From Gluconobacter japonicus (GTDB lineage Bacteria > Pseudomonadota > Alphaproteobacteria > Acetobacterales > Acetobacteraceae): a stretch of DNA of 64,000 nt. Under the pieces are notes generated by a model. The model was not told the DNA's origin. It worked only from the letters and a program-made list of their open reading frames with translations, and did not search any database. Numbering within the stretch: position 1 is the first letter of the stretch; every line of letters starts with the position of its first letter. A program made the translations under genes and the position numbers. Positions 45,314 to 54,128 of this stretch are shown piece by piece. The stretch is from NCBI RefSeq assembly GCF_002723975.1, contig NZ_BEWO01000006.1, positions 117,192-181,191 on the forward strand, read 5' to 3'.

Positions 45314-46810
45314 CTAAAGTGTGATTTTGGGGGCATTTGTCATCCAGGTTGGCAACGTCACATTATTTTCCTGAGCCCAAATGTTCTGTTCACTTTGAGT
45401 TCTGGATGACAAAAATGCAAATGCTATATCCATATCGTTGGTATATACCTCATTCGAGTATGCATTCGGCAAAGAAAAATGTGTTAGTTTCGCAACTATC
45501 TCTGCAAGTCTGTTTGGAAATATATCTAGCTTGTGGAGGTGGATCATCTCCCATCCATGCATCCACTGTCGATCACATTCAATGGCTCCTGAACGTGTTT
45601 CCTGATCTGGAAGGAGCCAACAGATAGCGCGACCTGAATGAGGATTGCGCAGCCCGATATCAGATGTACCTTCTCCTGTTGTTTCGATCTTGAATGGAAT
45701 GATTGTTCCAAAACGATCGTCAAAAGGCACATGAAGAATGTCTGTTTCTGTCGCGGTGGTTAGATAGAGAGTGTCGGGGTCATCATTTACTAAAATCCCA
45801 TAGATAGGTGCAAAACGATCAGCGTTTGCACCATCCATAATGCTTACCAAATTTCCACTTTCCCGATCCAGACACGCACGAGATCCATGAACGGTTTGGA
45901 TTTCACAAATCTCAAAACCAACATGACCGTTATAAATTTTCCATGGCTGTTTTTTTGTTATTTTAGAATAAAGGATCTGTTCGTAATTTTGGCGTATTTG
46001 CCGGACAATTTTTCTGACCTTTAATAGAAAACCTTCATCTGGTACGTCGAGCGTTTCGTTGATATCAAAAATTTTGAAATAATTCATTGGATCAGGTAGG
46101 TCGCGAATATCGCTGCGCCGTTCAACCTTATCCAGAAAATCAGCCAGACTGCGACAGGCATAATGCCGCACACAAGCATTCGTCCAAGATGGGTAGTCCT
46201 GTGTTCTTTCGGGGTGGGTGGCGTCCCACTGTATTTCGGTGCCGTCTGAAGTGATATACAGCCCATCTACATCAAAATGATGCGGATTAATGTATCTGCT
46301 GCTCGTTTTATCGAGTCTAAATATTGATTTTACAATTTTGTTGGCGTCAGTAGAATTTGGATTTGACCTACGTACATATGATTCCAATGGAGACGAGTTT
46401 GTTGGCCTAACGATATGGTGATTGCTTCCGAAGCAACACCAGTTGATTGCAATAGCCGACGCATCGGGGAATTTTTTTAGAAAAGCAGAAAGATTTTGAT
46501 CTTTTCCAAGATCAAGATATTCATCTGAATCGAGGAACATTAGCCATTCAAACTTGTTTTTTGCGTCAGAAATTGCTTTCTCGTAAGTTAATCTTTGACG
46601 GTGATTAAACCGGACAGCTTTTTCGGATGTCTCTAGTCGAACATCAAACGATTTTGAGGCCGCGCGGACGATTTCCGCTGTCCTGTCTGTTGAGTCATCA
46701 TCGTAAACGCAGATCGTCGTGAACCCGAGGGCGATATGCCACCCTAACCACCAAGCGATATCCCGCTCTTCATTTTTGACAAATATAGCGAGGGCTAGGC
46801 GTTCTGACAT
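45314..46810 (-). CDS. Family 2-type glycosyltransferase with extra C-terminal domain
   Basis: 498 residues. The N-terminal 260 residues form a GT-A fold of the Glyco_tranf_2_4 type: LALAIFVKNEERDIAWWLGW, HIALGFTTICVYDDDSTDRT and the DxD-like FLDSDEYLDL that binds the nucleotide sugar and metal. A long C-terminal part (about 290-498) has beta-rich sequence of unknown fold, including IYNGHVGFEICEIQTVHGSR and HSGRAICWLLPDQETRS. There is no signal or membrane span, so it acts on the cytoplasmic face, adding sugar to a surface glycan or protein. AT-rich like its two neighbours; the acceptor is unknown. Confidence 0.82.
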   Translation of the reverse strand: MSERLALAIFVKNEERDIAWWLGWHIALGFTTICVYDDDSTDRTAEIVRAASKSFDVRLETSEKAVRFNHRQRLTYEKAISDAKNKFEWLMFLDSDEYLDLGKDQNLSAFLKKFPDASAIAINWCCFGSNHHIVRPTNSSPLESYVRRSNPNSTDANKIVKSIFRLDKTSSRYINPHHFDVDGLYITSDGTEIQWDATHPERTQDYPSWTNACVRHYACRSLADFLDKVERRSDIRDLPDPMNYFKIFDINETLDVPDEGFLLKVRKIVRQIRQNYEQILYSKITKKQPWKIYNGHVGFEICEIQTVHGSRACLDRESGNLVSIMDGANADRFAPIYGILVNDDPDTLYLTTATETDILHVPFDDRFGTIIPFKIETTGEGTSDIGLRNPHSGRAICWLLPDQETRSGAIECDRQWMHGWEMIHLHKLDIFPNRLAEIVAKLTHFSLPNAYSNEVYTNDMDIAFAFLSSRTQSEQNIWAQENNVTLPTWMTNAPKITL

Positions 46811-46968
46811 TACTTGTTTCCCTTGATCCAGAATGAAGCTTTGGGAGCTTCACCATGGCACTACCGCACGAATTAATCTTACATTAATCTGGTTTCCAGA
46901 GAGTCGCAATCTTTTGGGTTTATAAAGTAATATTAATATAATAATAAGTAATGCCGTATGCTAATAAA

Positions 46969-47013
46969 GTAGGGATTCTCTTATTGTTAAATTAATAACA
47001 AGAGAATCCCTAC
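46969..47013 (-). terminator. Terminator of the rib operon
   Basis: A perfect 14-bp stem GTAGGGATTCTCTT (46969-46982) / AAGAGAATCCCTAC (47000-47013) around an AT-rich loop that can pair further. It starts 10 bases after the ribH stop on the minus strand and is followed by TTTATTAG. It also marks the right edge of the AT-rich insert. Confidence 0.8.
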
Positions 47014-47023
47014 AAATGTCATA

Positions 47024-47488
47024 TTAATTTCTTAGGAAAGCAACACTTTCGACACACGCCGCCGCTGCTTCCCGCCCCTTGTTTTCTGCATCATGACGGG
47101 AGCGGGCCACGGCCTGTGCTTCCGTGTAAGTCGTCAGAATGCCGAAAGCGATTGGCACTTCCGTTGCAAGCTGGGCCTGCATGATGCCGATGGTGGCACC
47201 CAGAGAAATGAATTCAAAATGCGCCGTATCGCCCTTGATGACACAACCAAGGCAGATCACACCCTCATACTTTCCCGACTTTGCCAGCTTTTGCGCCAGA
47301 AGTGGCAGTTCGAACGCGCCAGGAGCATCATAAACATCCACATCTGTGATGCCGCGCTCTTCCATCCACTCAAGCGCGCCGTTCTTCAGGCCGCCCGTAA
47401 TCTCTGTATTGAAGCGGCTGACGATGATGGCCATTTTCGGTGCAGGCGAAAGGCGCAGGTCAGGGGCGACGGGAATATGCTTGCTCAT
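47024..47488 (-). CDS. ribH: 6,7-dimethyl-8-ribityllumazine synthase
   Basis: RibH (154 residues) condenses the pyrimidine made by RibD with dihydroxybutanone phosphate to give lumazine, and assembles as icosahedral or pentameric shells. Motifs are IIVSRFNTEITGGLKNGALE, VYDAPGAFELPLLA, CLGCVIKGDTAHFEF and the C-terminal ARSRHDAENKGREAAAAC. Its start overlaps the ribBA stop (47485-47488). Last gene of the operon, directly before a terminator. Confidence 0.97.
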   Translation of the reverse strand: MSKHIPVAPDLRLSPAPKMAIIVSRFNTEITGGLKNGALEWMEERGITDVDVYDAPGAFELPLLAQKLAKSGKYEGVICLGCVIKGDTAHFEFISLGATIGIMQAQLATEVPIAFGILTTYTEAQAVARSRHDAENKGREAAAACVESVAFLRN

Positions 47489-48738
47489 GCGGGTTGTTCC
47501 TGAAGAAAATGACCCATCCGTGTCCGCTTGGTAGCGAGATAGGCCCGGTTGAAAGGGTTGGCTTCGATTTCCAGTCGTTCACGAGACTGAACGTCAAATC
47601 CGAAGCGGACAAGGTTGGATTCCTTATCCGGGTTGTTTGTCAGAAGACGCAGGGAGGTCACGCCCAGATGTCGGAGCAGATCGGCTGCGGCATCCCATTC
47701 CCGCGCATCGGCAGGCAGACCGAGAGCTTCATTGGCTTCGACGGTATCCATGCCGGCATCCTGTAATTCATAGGCGCGGATCTTGTTGGCCAAGCCGATA
47801 CCACGACCTTCATGGCCTCGCAGATAGACCAGCACGCCACACTCTGCAGCGGAGATGCGCTCCAGAGCTTCCCGAAGCTGGGCGCCACAGTCGCAACGCA
47901 GGGAGCCAAGTGCATCGCCTGTTACACATTCGGAGTGCAGACGCACAAGCGGCACCCCTTTGGACGGATCGCCCTTCACCAGTGCTACATGCTCCACGCC
48001 GTCAACGGCCCGGAAGGCATGAATACGCAGATCATGGCCGCCAAAAATGCTGGGCAGAGCCGACGCCGCAATCATTTCCCCAGCGGCTGGGACAGGTGTG
48101 CTGATGAGTTGGGCGTCTTCTACAGGACCACGTCCATGCTCAAGGCACCATTCCTGAAGATCCGCGATGCTAACAATCGGCAGGCCGTGTTTTGCCGCAT
48201 ACCGCCGTAACTCCGGCAGACGCATCATGCTGCCGTCATCTGCCATGATCTCACAGATCACCCCTGCTGGCTCAAGGCCTGCGAGGCGCGCGATGTCGAT
48301 CGAGCCCTCTGTGTGCCCATTACGCGCAACCACACCTTCTGGATGAGCGCGAAGGGGAAAGATGTGACCAGGAGAAACAACGTCCTCAGCTGTTGCATCC
48401 GGATTGGCCGCGATCACAATTGTCCGGGCACGATCCGCAGCGGAAATGCCTGTTGTGACACCCGTGGCCGCTTCAATGGAAACCGTAAAGGCTGTACCGC
48501 GTGGGTCACGGTTGCGGCTGACCATTGGGGGCAGTCCCAAACGATCTACCTGCTCGGCTTCCAGAGGAAGGCAGACGAGTCCGCGCGCTTCGCGCACCAT
48601 GAAGTTGATGGCTTCCGGTGTGACGAACTGTGCCGCCATAACCAGATCACCCTCATTCTCGCGGTTTTCGTCATCCACCATGACGACCATTCCGCCTGCG
48701 CGGATTGCCTCAATGGCGGCTTTCAGCGATGGCTTCAT
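47485..48738 (-). CDS. ribBA: Bifunctional 3,4-dihydroxy-2-butanone 4-phosphate synthase / GTP cyclohydrolase II
   Basis: 417 residues. The N-terminal DHBPS domain (about 1-205) has [17 protein letters not shown] and the [13 protein letters not shown] catalytic loop. The C-terminal GTP cyclohydrolase II domain (about 210-417) retains the zinc cysteines of [20 protein letters not shown] and the catalytic [20 protein letters not shown], so both activities should be intact. It supplies both precursors of riboflavin. It overlaps ribE and ribH by four bases on either side. Confidence 0.96.
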   Translation of the reverse strand: MKPSLKAAIEAIRAGGMVVMVDDENRENEGDLVMAAQFVTPEAINFMVREARGLVCLPLEAEQVDRLGLPPMVSRNRDPRGTAFTVSIEAATGVTTGISAADRARTIVIAANPDATAEDVVSPGHIFPLRAHPEGVVARNGHTEGSIDIARLAGLEPAGVICEIMADDGSMMRLPELRRYAAKHGLPIVSIADLQEWCLEHGRGPVEDAQLISTPVPAAGEMIAASALPSIFGGHDLRIHAFRAVDGVEHVALVKGDPSKGVPLVRLHSECVTGDALGSLRCDCGAQLREALERISAAECGVLVYLRGHEGRGIGLANKIRAYELQDAGMDTVEANEALGLPADAREWDAAADLLRHLGVTSLRLLTNNPDKESNLVRFGFDVQSRERLEIEANPFNRAYLATKRTRMGHFLQEQPA

Positions 48739-49373
48739 GATGCAACCTTTCCAAATGCAGGAGAGAAGCGGAGCAGGTTCTCAACGTACTTGGACAGCAC
48801 ATCGACCTCCACATTCATCCGGGTACCGATTTCCAGGGAAGAGAGGTTTGTGTGTTCCCAGGTATGGGGAATGATGGTCAGACCCACCTCGAACCCCGTC
48901 TGGTTTCCCCGGACAATTCCGTCATGTAGTTCGTTGACCGTCAGGCTGATACCATCAAAGGTGATGGACCCTTTCTCCACGACGTACTGCCGCAGATCCT
49001 GTGGCACAAAGACGCGCAGAGCATAGGAATCGCCAGCTTTCTGGATACTGGCGAGGGTCGCGACATTATCGACATGCCCCTGCACGATATGCCCGGAAAG
49101 TCGGGTGCTGGCTGCAACGGCACGCTCGAGATTGACCTTCGAGCCGGCCTTGAGCTGATCCAGCGGCGTGCGGGATAATGTTTCGCCACTCAGATGGAAT
49201 GTTGCGAGCCCAGTGGCATCGAATGTCTCGACCGTCAGGCAGACACCATTGATCGCCACGCTCTCACCGAGTTCCAGATCGGGAAAGCCCGTCTCGATGG
49301 TCAGGTCCATGGCCTTGTCCCGGAGGGAGACGGATCGGACAGTGCCCAGACGCTCTACGATTCCAGAGAACAT
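48735..49373 (-). CDS. ribE: Riboflavin synthase, alpha chain
   Basis: 212 residues. Riboflavin synthase dismutates two lumazine molecules to riboflavin. It is built of two repeated barrel halves: the first starts [12 protein letters not shown] and contains [12 protein letters not shown] and [11 protein letters not shown]; the second mirrors it with [26 protein letters not shown] and [10 protein letters not shown]. It overlaps ribD by 19 bases and ribBA by four, inside one riboswitch-controlled operon. It is also named ribC in some species. Confidence 0.95.
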   Translation of the reverse strand: MFSGIVERLGTVRSVSLRDKAMDLTIETGFPDLELGESVAINGVCLTVETFDATGLATFHLSGETLSRTPLDQLKAGSKVNLERAVAASTRLSGHIVQGHVDNVATLASIQKAGDSYALRVFVPQDLRQYVVEKGSITFDGISLTVNELHDGIVRGNQTGFEVGLTIIPHTWEHTNLSSLEIGTRMNVEVDVLSKYVENLLRFSPAFGKVAS

Positions 49374-50389
49374 GCGTTTTCCCTCAGCAGTCGAAGCGGG
49401 CTCTCGTCCCGCGATTGAAGTGTAATGTGATCGGTGTCGCCATCCTTGCGAATGGTTAGCCAGTCATCCCAGAGACCAGCCTCCGACACGGTTTTCAGAA
49501 GAGCTGGTCCAGCTTCCACCATGGCCCAGTTCACACCGCGATCCGCCAGCATGGCGGGAACAGCCAGAAGGTCCGTACTGGTCAGAACATCGAACCCGGA
49601 CTGCTCCATTTCGGCTTTCCAGTCCGCTGGAAGGCGTCCATGCCGGTCGCACACGACCAGCAGACGTTTTGCACGACCGACATGGTCCTGAACCCGACGC
49701 ACCGTGAAGCGCGGCTTGTCCGCAAGGACCGTGCCGACGCCCGTGATGATGGCATCTGTTGCGCGGCGAAGCCTGTGTGCAAGCATCAGGGAGGCCTCGG
49801 ACGTAAAAGTCGTCTGACCGACAGGGGGGATCATGGAGCTGTCTCTGTCCAAAGCCTGCTTCACGCTGATCCAGGGCCGATGGCGCGTTACGCGGCTCTG
49901 AAAAGGGGCCAGCAATGCACGGCAGTCGCGATAAAGATCTGCCAGTTCCGGAACATCCTTCAGGAATGTGACATCACGTCCTCCCGGCATTTCCTGAAGA
50001 CGTGCAGCTCCCCCTGCTGCCTGAGGCGTAGGATCAGCAACTCCAATCCAGACATGCTCAACAGGGCTGTTGCGCAGAGCTTCGCTGCATGGTGGTGTAC
50101 GGCCCGTATGGTTACACGGCTCCAGCGTCACAATTGCCATCCGAGCCTGATCGAGCACGCCAGTATCCCGTGCTTGAGCAAGCGCCATAGCCTCGGCATG
50201 TGGCTGACCCGCTTTCGGATGAACGCCAACGGTCAGGATACGGCCTTCGCTATCCAGGAGCGCACAACCAACAGAAGGGTTGGGTGAGGTCGCCCCAAAC
50301 GTGGCTACTGCCCGAGCAATAGCTGCGCGAAACCCGTCCCGAATTGGATCAAGGGTGGAAAGAGTAGAAAAGGCGGTCTGCTTCAACAA
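49355..50389 (-). CDS. ribD: Bifunctional riboflavin deaminase/reductase
   Basis: RibD (344 residues) deaminates then reduces the pyrimidine from GTP cyclohydrolase II. The deaminase domain has zinc ligands in QPHAEAMALA and EPCNHTGRTPPCSEAL; the reductase domain starts near WISVKQALDRDSSM and has ADKPRFTVRR. Two adjacent TTG codons (50389, 50386) are the only starts before the conserved RDGFRAAIARAV, so the exact start is uncertain and no clear ribosome binding site is seen. It is the first gene after the FMN riboswitch, separated by about 120 bases of hairpin-rich leader. Confidence 0.93.
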   Translation of the reverse strand: MLKQTAFSTLSTLDPIRDGFRAAIARAVATFGATSPNPSVGCALLDSEGRILTVGVHPKAGQPHAEAMALAQARDTGVLDQARMAIVTLEPCNHTGRTPPCSEALRNSPVEHVWIGVADPTPQAAGGAARLQEMPGGRDVTFLKDVPELADLYRDCRALLAPFQSRVTRHRPWISVKQALDRDSSMIPPVGQTTFTSEASLMLAHRLRRATDAIITGVGTVLADKPRFTVRRVQDHVGRAKRLLVVCDRHGRLPADWKAEMEQSGFDVLTSTDLLAVPAMLADRGVNWAMVEAGPALLKTVSEAGLWDDWLTIRKDGDTDHITLQSRDESPLRLLRENACSLES

Positions 50390-50510
50390 GGCTGCGGTCT
50401 TCGGTCCCAGTCAGGGACGTCCGCAGGGCGCACGCCGCCCTCAACCGATGATGAGCGCAGGGAGAGTGCACAGTGCACACTTTTCCCTACCCGACATCGG
50501 GCAAGTGCTG

Positions 50511-50665
50511 CGTTCTCTCTCATCCGGACTATGACCGTCGGCTCCGGAATCTCACCGGATCTGCTTGACCCTTCTTCCATGAAGAAAGAAGGCGCTCGCG
50601 GGCTCAGATAGATCGAAACCTATCAATACCGCCGGTGGGGAGTTCCACCCCGCCCCGAGAACGTC
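50511..50665 (-). promoter_or_regulatory. FMN riboswitch (RFN element)
   Basis: On the minus strand the leader reads CTCGGGGCGGGGTGGAACTC, then CCCACCGGCGGTA, GAGCCCGCGAGCGCC, GGTCAAGCAGATCCGGTGAG, ATTCCGGAGCCGACGGTCAT and AGTCCGGATGAGAGAGAACG. These are the conserved junctions and helices of the RFN aptamer in the right order. It lies upstream of ribD and would reduce expression of ribD-ribE-ribBA-ribH when FMN is plentiful. Confidence 0.95.
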
Positions 50666-50785
50666 TGTTCAGACTGAGATATGAGACCGGTAAATTACAG
50701 ATTACAAGTGGAATCACATCAAAACTGGTTAAAAAACACCTCAAGGCTCACATTTCCTGATCTTGTCAGTGTGGGGCTGGATATG

Positions 50786-50814
50786 AAAAAACCGCCGGAG
50801 AGGCCCCGGCGGTT
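50786..50814 (-). terminator. Intrinsic terminator of the entericidin-like gene
   Basis: AACCGCCGG (50790-50798) pairs with CCGGCGGTT (50806-50814); six T residues follow on the minus strand. It lies 34 bases after the small lipoprotein stop. Confidence 0.88.
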
Positions 50815-50847
50815 GATTTGTCGATCTTCGGTCTAAATGAATGAAGA

Positions 50848-51039
50848 TCAGTGCGTGGACGCGTCCGTGTGACGCTGGATGGCATCCTGCGTTGCGTTAG
50901 CACCGCGGGACACGTTGTGACCCACAGCGCTTACGTCCTGGCCAGCACCGTGAACAGTATTGCAGGCCGAAAGCGAAACGGCAGCACCGGACAGCAGCGT
51001 CAGGGACAGTGCAACACGGGCGATGGACTTGATGGACAT
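50848..51039 (-). CDS. Entericidin A/B-like small lipoprotein
   Basis: 63 residues. A signal peptide (ARVALSLTLLSGAAVSLSAC) ends in the lipobox LSAC, so the mature protein is an about 38-residue lipoprotein starting at Cys. The remainder, CNTVHGAGQDVSAVGHNVSR, matches the entericidin pattern (CNTxxGxGxDxxxxG). Entericidins act as a toxin/antidote pair in E. coli; single homologues are very common in alphaproteobacteria with unknown role. ATG 51039 is preceded by AAGGAG. It is divergent from the photolyase gene. Confidence 0.9.
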   Translation of the reverse strand: MSIKSIARVALSLTLLSGAAVSLSACNTVHGAGQDVSAVGHNVSRGANATQDAIQRHTDASTH

Positions 51040-51230
51040 TAGGTATAACTCCTTCGAAAGAGCGTTCGGCATCGAAACGCTATCCCGACCGAAAAGTTCA
51101 CGACCGTGAAGGATTTTGTGTGACTGCATTGTTTCAAAATGAAACATGAATTTCGGATCAGAATCATAACCTTATGAACAAAACGACTTGTCGGACGCTA
51201 TGTCCTCCATATCATAGCAACGAGGACCCG

Positions 51231-52682
51231 ATGTCTGCCAAAGGTCACCACACTTCTGCACCCCCTGTTATTGTCTGGTTCAGGGAGGATCTGCGGCTCA
51301 GTGACCATCCGGCGTTACAGGCAGCCGTGGCAACCGGACATCCCCTTATCTGTCTTTATGTGCTGGACGATGAAACGCCAGCCCTCCACCCTCTTGGCGG
51401 CGCATCGCGGTGGTGGCTACACGGAGCTCTGGCAGACCTGAGAAGAACTTTGGGTAGTCATCATGGGACTCTGCTGACATTGAAGGGGTCGGCAGAGACG
51501 CTGGTCCCGCAACTGGCCAAGGAAACAGGTGCGCAAAGCGTCTACTGGCATCACCGTCTGCATCAGAAAGAACGTGAGCAGGATGAGCGGATTGCGATTG
51601 CCCTCAAGACGCAGGGAACCGCTTTCGAAGGATCGTGGGGAACGGTGTTGCTGGACCCTGCGCAGGTCCAGACCAAGGAGGGGCGCTTTTATCAGGTCTT
51701 CACGGCGTTTTGGAAAGCGTTTCAGGCTCAGGACGTGCCAGAACCTCTCCGTTCTCCGGCTGGTCTGTCGTTTTACCCTTTGTCAGAGAGCCTTCTGGCT
51801 CAATACCGGCTTGATGAGTCAACACTTCTTCCCACGCATCCGGACTGGGCGGCTGGATTGCGTGCATCCTGGGAGCCGGGCGAGAAGGAAGCACATGAGC
51901 ACCTCGAAGATTTTGTTCGTCATGACTGCAGTCGGTACGGCAAAGGCCGTGATGAACTGAGCCGGGAAGGGACGTCGCGACTGTCTCCTTATCTTGCGTC
52001 GGGCGCTATTTCTCCGCGTCAGATTTGGGCCGCACTACAAAAGAAAGGTGCCCATGATGAGGGGGCAAGAATATTCCTTTCTGAAATTGGATGGCGGGAA
52101 TTCGCGAAATACACACTCTTTCATCAGGCTCGCCTGCCAGATACCAGCCTTGGCCAAAAATTTGAGAAGATGCCCTGGCGTAAGAGTGAAAAAGACCTGC
52201 TGGCCTGGCAGCAGGGAAGAACGGGTGTCCCTATTGTAGACGCTGGGATGCGCCAGTTATGGAAAACCGGCTGGATGCATAATCGCGCCAGAATGATTGT
52301 TGGCTCGTTTCTGACGAAGCATCTGCTGATTGACTGGCGTGAGGGGGAGGCATGGTTCCGCGACACACTTGTTGATGCGGATTGGGCAAGCAACGCCATG
52401 AACTGGCAGTGGGTCGCAGGGACGGGCATAGATGCATCGCCATTCTTCCGAATCTTCAACCCGACGCGGCAGGGCGTGAAATTCGATCCGGATGGGGATT
52501 ACATTCGGCAATGGGTTCCAGAACTTAAGAAGTTGTCTGGCAAAGACCTGTTCGAACCTTGGAATACGAAAGAGCATGATCTCGAAAGAGCAGGCATTAC
52601 GCTTGGGAAAACCTATCCGAGACCTGTTGTAGACCTAAAAGAGGGCCGAGACCGGGCCATGGCCGCATTTAGAAGTTTGTGA
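51231..52682 (+). CDS. phrB: Deoxyribodipyrimidine photolyase (class I)
   Basis: 483 residues from MSAKGHH, with CGAGGA upstream; the frame is open to 51174 but that leader is not conserved. It repairs UV cyclobutane dimers using light and FAD. The N-terminal antenna domain has VIVWFREDLRLSDHPAL and LYVLDDETP. The FAD-binding helical domain has DELSREGTSRLSPYLASGAI, EIGWREFAKY and the C-terminal MHNRARMIVGSFLTKHLLID with WVAGTGIDASPFFRIFNP, where the Trp/Asn residues contact flavin and substrate. A cryptochrome is unlikely given these motifs. Monocistronic. Confidence 0.94.
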   Translation: MSAKGHHTSAPPVIVWFREDLRLSDHPALQAAVATGHPLICLYVLDDETPALHPLGGASRWWLHGALADLRRTLGSHHGTLLTLKGSAETLVPQLAKETGAQSVYWHHRLHQKEREQDERIAIALKTQGTAFEGSWGTVLLDPAQVQTKEGRFYQVFTAFWKAFQAQDVPEPLRSPAGLSFYPLSESLLAQYRLDESTLLPTHPDWAAGLRASWEPGEKEAHEHLEDFVRHDCSRYGKGRDELSREGTSRLSPYLASGAISPRQIWAALQKKGAHDEGARIFLSEIGWREFAKYTLFHQARLPDTSLGQKFEKMPWRKSEKDLLAWQQGRTGVPIVDAGMRQLWKTGWMHNRARMIVGSFLTKHLLIDWREGEAWFRDTLVDADWASNAMNWQWVAGTGIDASPFFRIFNPTRQGVKFDPDGDYIRQWVPELKKLSGKDLFEPWNTKEHDLERAGITLGKTYPRPVVDLKEGRDRAMAAFRSL

Positions 52683-52690
52683 TCTGAAAC

Positions 52691-52718
52691 TGTCAGCCGG
52701 GGAAAAACCCGGCTGACA
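52691..52718. terminator. Terminator between photolyase and secreted coiled-coil protein
   Basis: TGTCAGCCGGG (52691-52701) and CCCGGCTGACA (52708-52718) form a perfect 11-bp stem with a GAAAAA loop. It lies between two convergent genes and may serve both, although no T-run follows on either strand. Confidence 0.75.
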
Positions 52719-52727
52719 ACGAGAATC

Positions 52728-53180
52728 TTAGAGACCGCCGTTCAGGAAGTTGGTTGCATCGCTGCGGGTCTTCTTGCCAAGAGCATTCAGGCGGTTCTTC
52801 TGCTCCTGAGGGGCATTCTTCAGCTTCTGAAGCTTTTCCGTCTGCTCTGCGCGCGCAGTGTTCAGCTTGTCGCGTTCGCTATTGATCTGCTTCTGGATGC
52901 GAGCCTTCTGATTAGCCGGAGCATTCGTGTACTGATCCTTGAGAGACTGGATCTTCTGGGTACGCTGCTCCTGCGCAGCCTTGGACTGCGTCTGGTAGTT
53001 CTGAAGACGCGTATTCACGCTGTCTTCTTTCTTCGTCAGGTTTCCAAGAAAATCATTCTGGCTGGTGCTGCTCTGCGTGGCTGCAGCCGGATCTGCGGCA
53101 TGCGCGTGAGAGACCACCATGGCGGAGCCCGTCAGAAGGCTGATGGCGAGCATGGAACGAAAGAAAAGACGGGATTTCAT
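52728..53180 (-). CDS. Secreted/periplasmic coiled-coil protein
   Basis: 150 residues from MKSRLFFR, with AGGAGA upstream; the longer frame to 53276 is not needed. A signal peptide (FFRSMLAISLLTGSAMVVSHAHA, in two overlapping parts) precedes a mature protein that is almost all charged/Gln-rich helix: NTRLQNYQTQSKAAQEQRTQ, KIQSLKDQYTNAPANQKARI and QINSERDKLNTARAEQTEK. The heptad-like spacing suggests a long coiled coil in the periplasm. It does not match a family I can name. It is downstream of the FNR-type regulator, 76 bases away on the same strand, so it may be co-regulated. Confidence 0.75.
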   Translation of the reverse strand: MKSRLFFRSMLAISLLTGSAMVVSHAHAADPAAATQSSTSQNDFLGNLTKKEDSVNTRLQNYQTQSKAAQEQRTQKIQSLKDQYTNAPANQKARIQKQINSERDKLNTARAEQTEKLQKLKNAPQEQKNRLNALGKKTRSDATNFLNGGL

Positions 53181-53256
53181 GAAGTCTCCTGTAAATGTCT
53201 GGCAGGAAGACACCAGTTCATCATGGCGGGAATGTGGCCTCACCTTGATAAGTCGA

Positions 53257-53985
53257 CTATTCGAGGCCTTCCGCAATGGCAGAAATGCGTTCAGGTTGCA
53301 TGATTGTAATGTGTGTGATGCCGCGAATGTTTATGAGACCTTCACGTTTGAAGGCACTCAGTACCCGGCTGACTGTTTCAATAGTCAGTCCCAGATAATC
53401 GGCAATATCTGTGCGGGGCATAGGAAGGTCGAATTCAACCTGGGAAGCGTTTGCGTGGCATGGCGGGGCCAGCAGGTGGATGCGTTCCATGAGAAAGGTT
53501 GCAAGCCGTTCCCGAGCGGTCTTGCGTCCTAGAAGCGTCAGCCTGGCCTGCATCAGGCTGAGTTCCCGCGAGGCCTCCTGTCGGAGGCGGTGTTCAAGGT
53601 TTGGGAAGCGATCTGTAAGTCTTTGCATGGAGGCATGTGGAAATCGACACAGGACCGCAGTGCCGAGCGCCTCTGCGCCAAATGCATAGCTCGTGGAAGC
53701 CGCCAGTCCGAGAAAGTCTCCACCTTCGGCAAACCCGGTAATCTGACGACGCCCATCAGGAAGAAGTGTAAACAGCTTGACCCGTCCGTCAGTGACAACG
53801 AAGAAATCGTGTGCTGGCGAACCTTCTTCTATGAAAGATCGACCATCAGGAACGGTCATTCTCGAAGACTCGCTTGCCAGTATTGCAAGATCACAGTCTT
53901 CAATCGCGCTGCAAATACTGTGCTTCCGACCGATGCAATGTGAGCAACGATCATGAATTTCTTCCGGGTTGCGCGACGACGTCAT
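53257..53985 (-). CDS. FNR-type oxygen-sensing transcriptional regulator (Crp/Fnr family)
   Basis: 242 residues from MTSSRNPEE; the frame runs to 54033, but ATG 53985 best fits the family. N-terminal cysteines Cys14, Cys17 and Cys25 (C-x2-C-x7-C) plus a central Cys113 match the [4Fe-4S] ligands of FNR-class oxygen sensors (FnrL-like spacing). A cyclic-nucleotide-binding-like barrel and dimer helix follow. The recognition helix ETVSRVLSAF carries the E-x2-SR signature that reads TTGAT half-sites. Exactly such a site lies upstream (54057-54070) in the shared ompW intergenic region, so autoregulation is likely. Confidence 0.92.
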   Translation of the reverse strand: MTSSRNPEEIHDRCSHCIGRKHSICSAIEDCDLAILASESSRMTVPDGRSFIEEGSPAHDFFVVTDGRVKLFTLLPDGRRQITGFAEGGDFLGLAASTSYAFGAEALGTAVLCRFPHASMQRLTDRFPNLEHRLRQEASRELSLMQARLTLLGRKTARERLATFLMERIHLLAPPCHANASQVEFDLPMPRTDIADYLGLTIETVSRVLSAFKREGLINIRGITHITIMQPERISAIAEGLE

Positions 53986-54056
53986 GACTCTTTGTTCTCT
54001 TCCGGCATGAAACATTTCTTCTGGTCGCCACACCTATAACACATAATTCCCCAGAC

Positions 54057-54070
54057 TTGATCCAGGTCAA
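54057..54070. promoter_or_regulatory. FNR/FixK-type operator
   Basis: TTGATCCAGGTCAA matches the TTGAT-N4-GTCAA consensus (TTGAT-N4-ATCAA family) exactly in both half-sites. It is centred about 65 bases before the ompW start and 78 bases before the FNR-type gene start, so it can serve both divergent genes. A -41.5-like position would put the ompW transcription start near 54105. Confidence 0.8.
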
Positions 54071-54128
54071 GGTGAGGGACAGGGAGGAGTGCTTTCTGAG
54101 GTCAACTATTGTTGATGGAACCTCCCTT

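Noticed and set aside
48313..49026. 237-codon plus-strand frame
   Set aside because: Antisense to ribBA and ribE, both with complete catalytic motifs.
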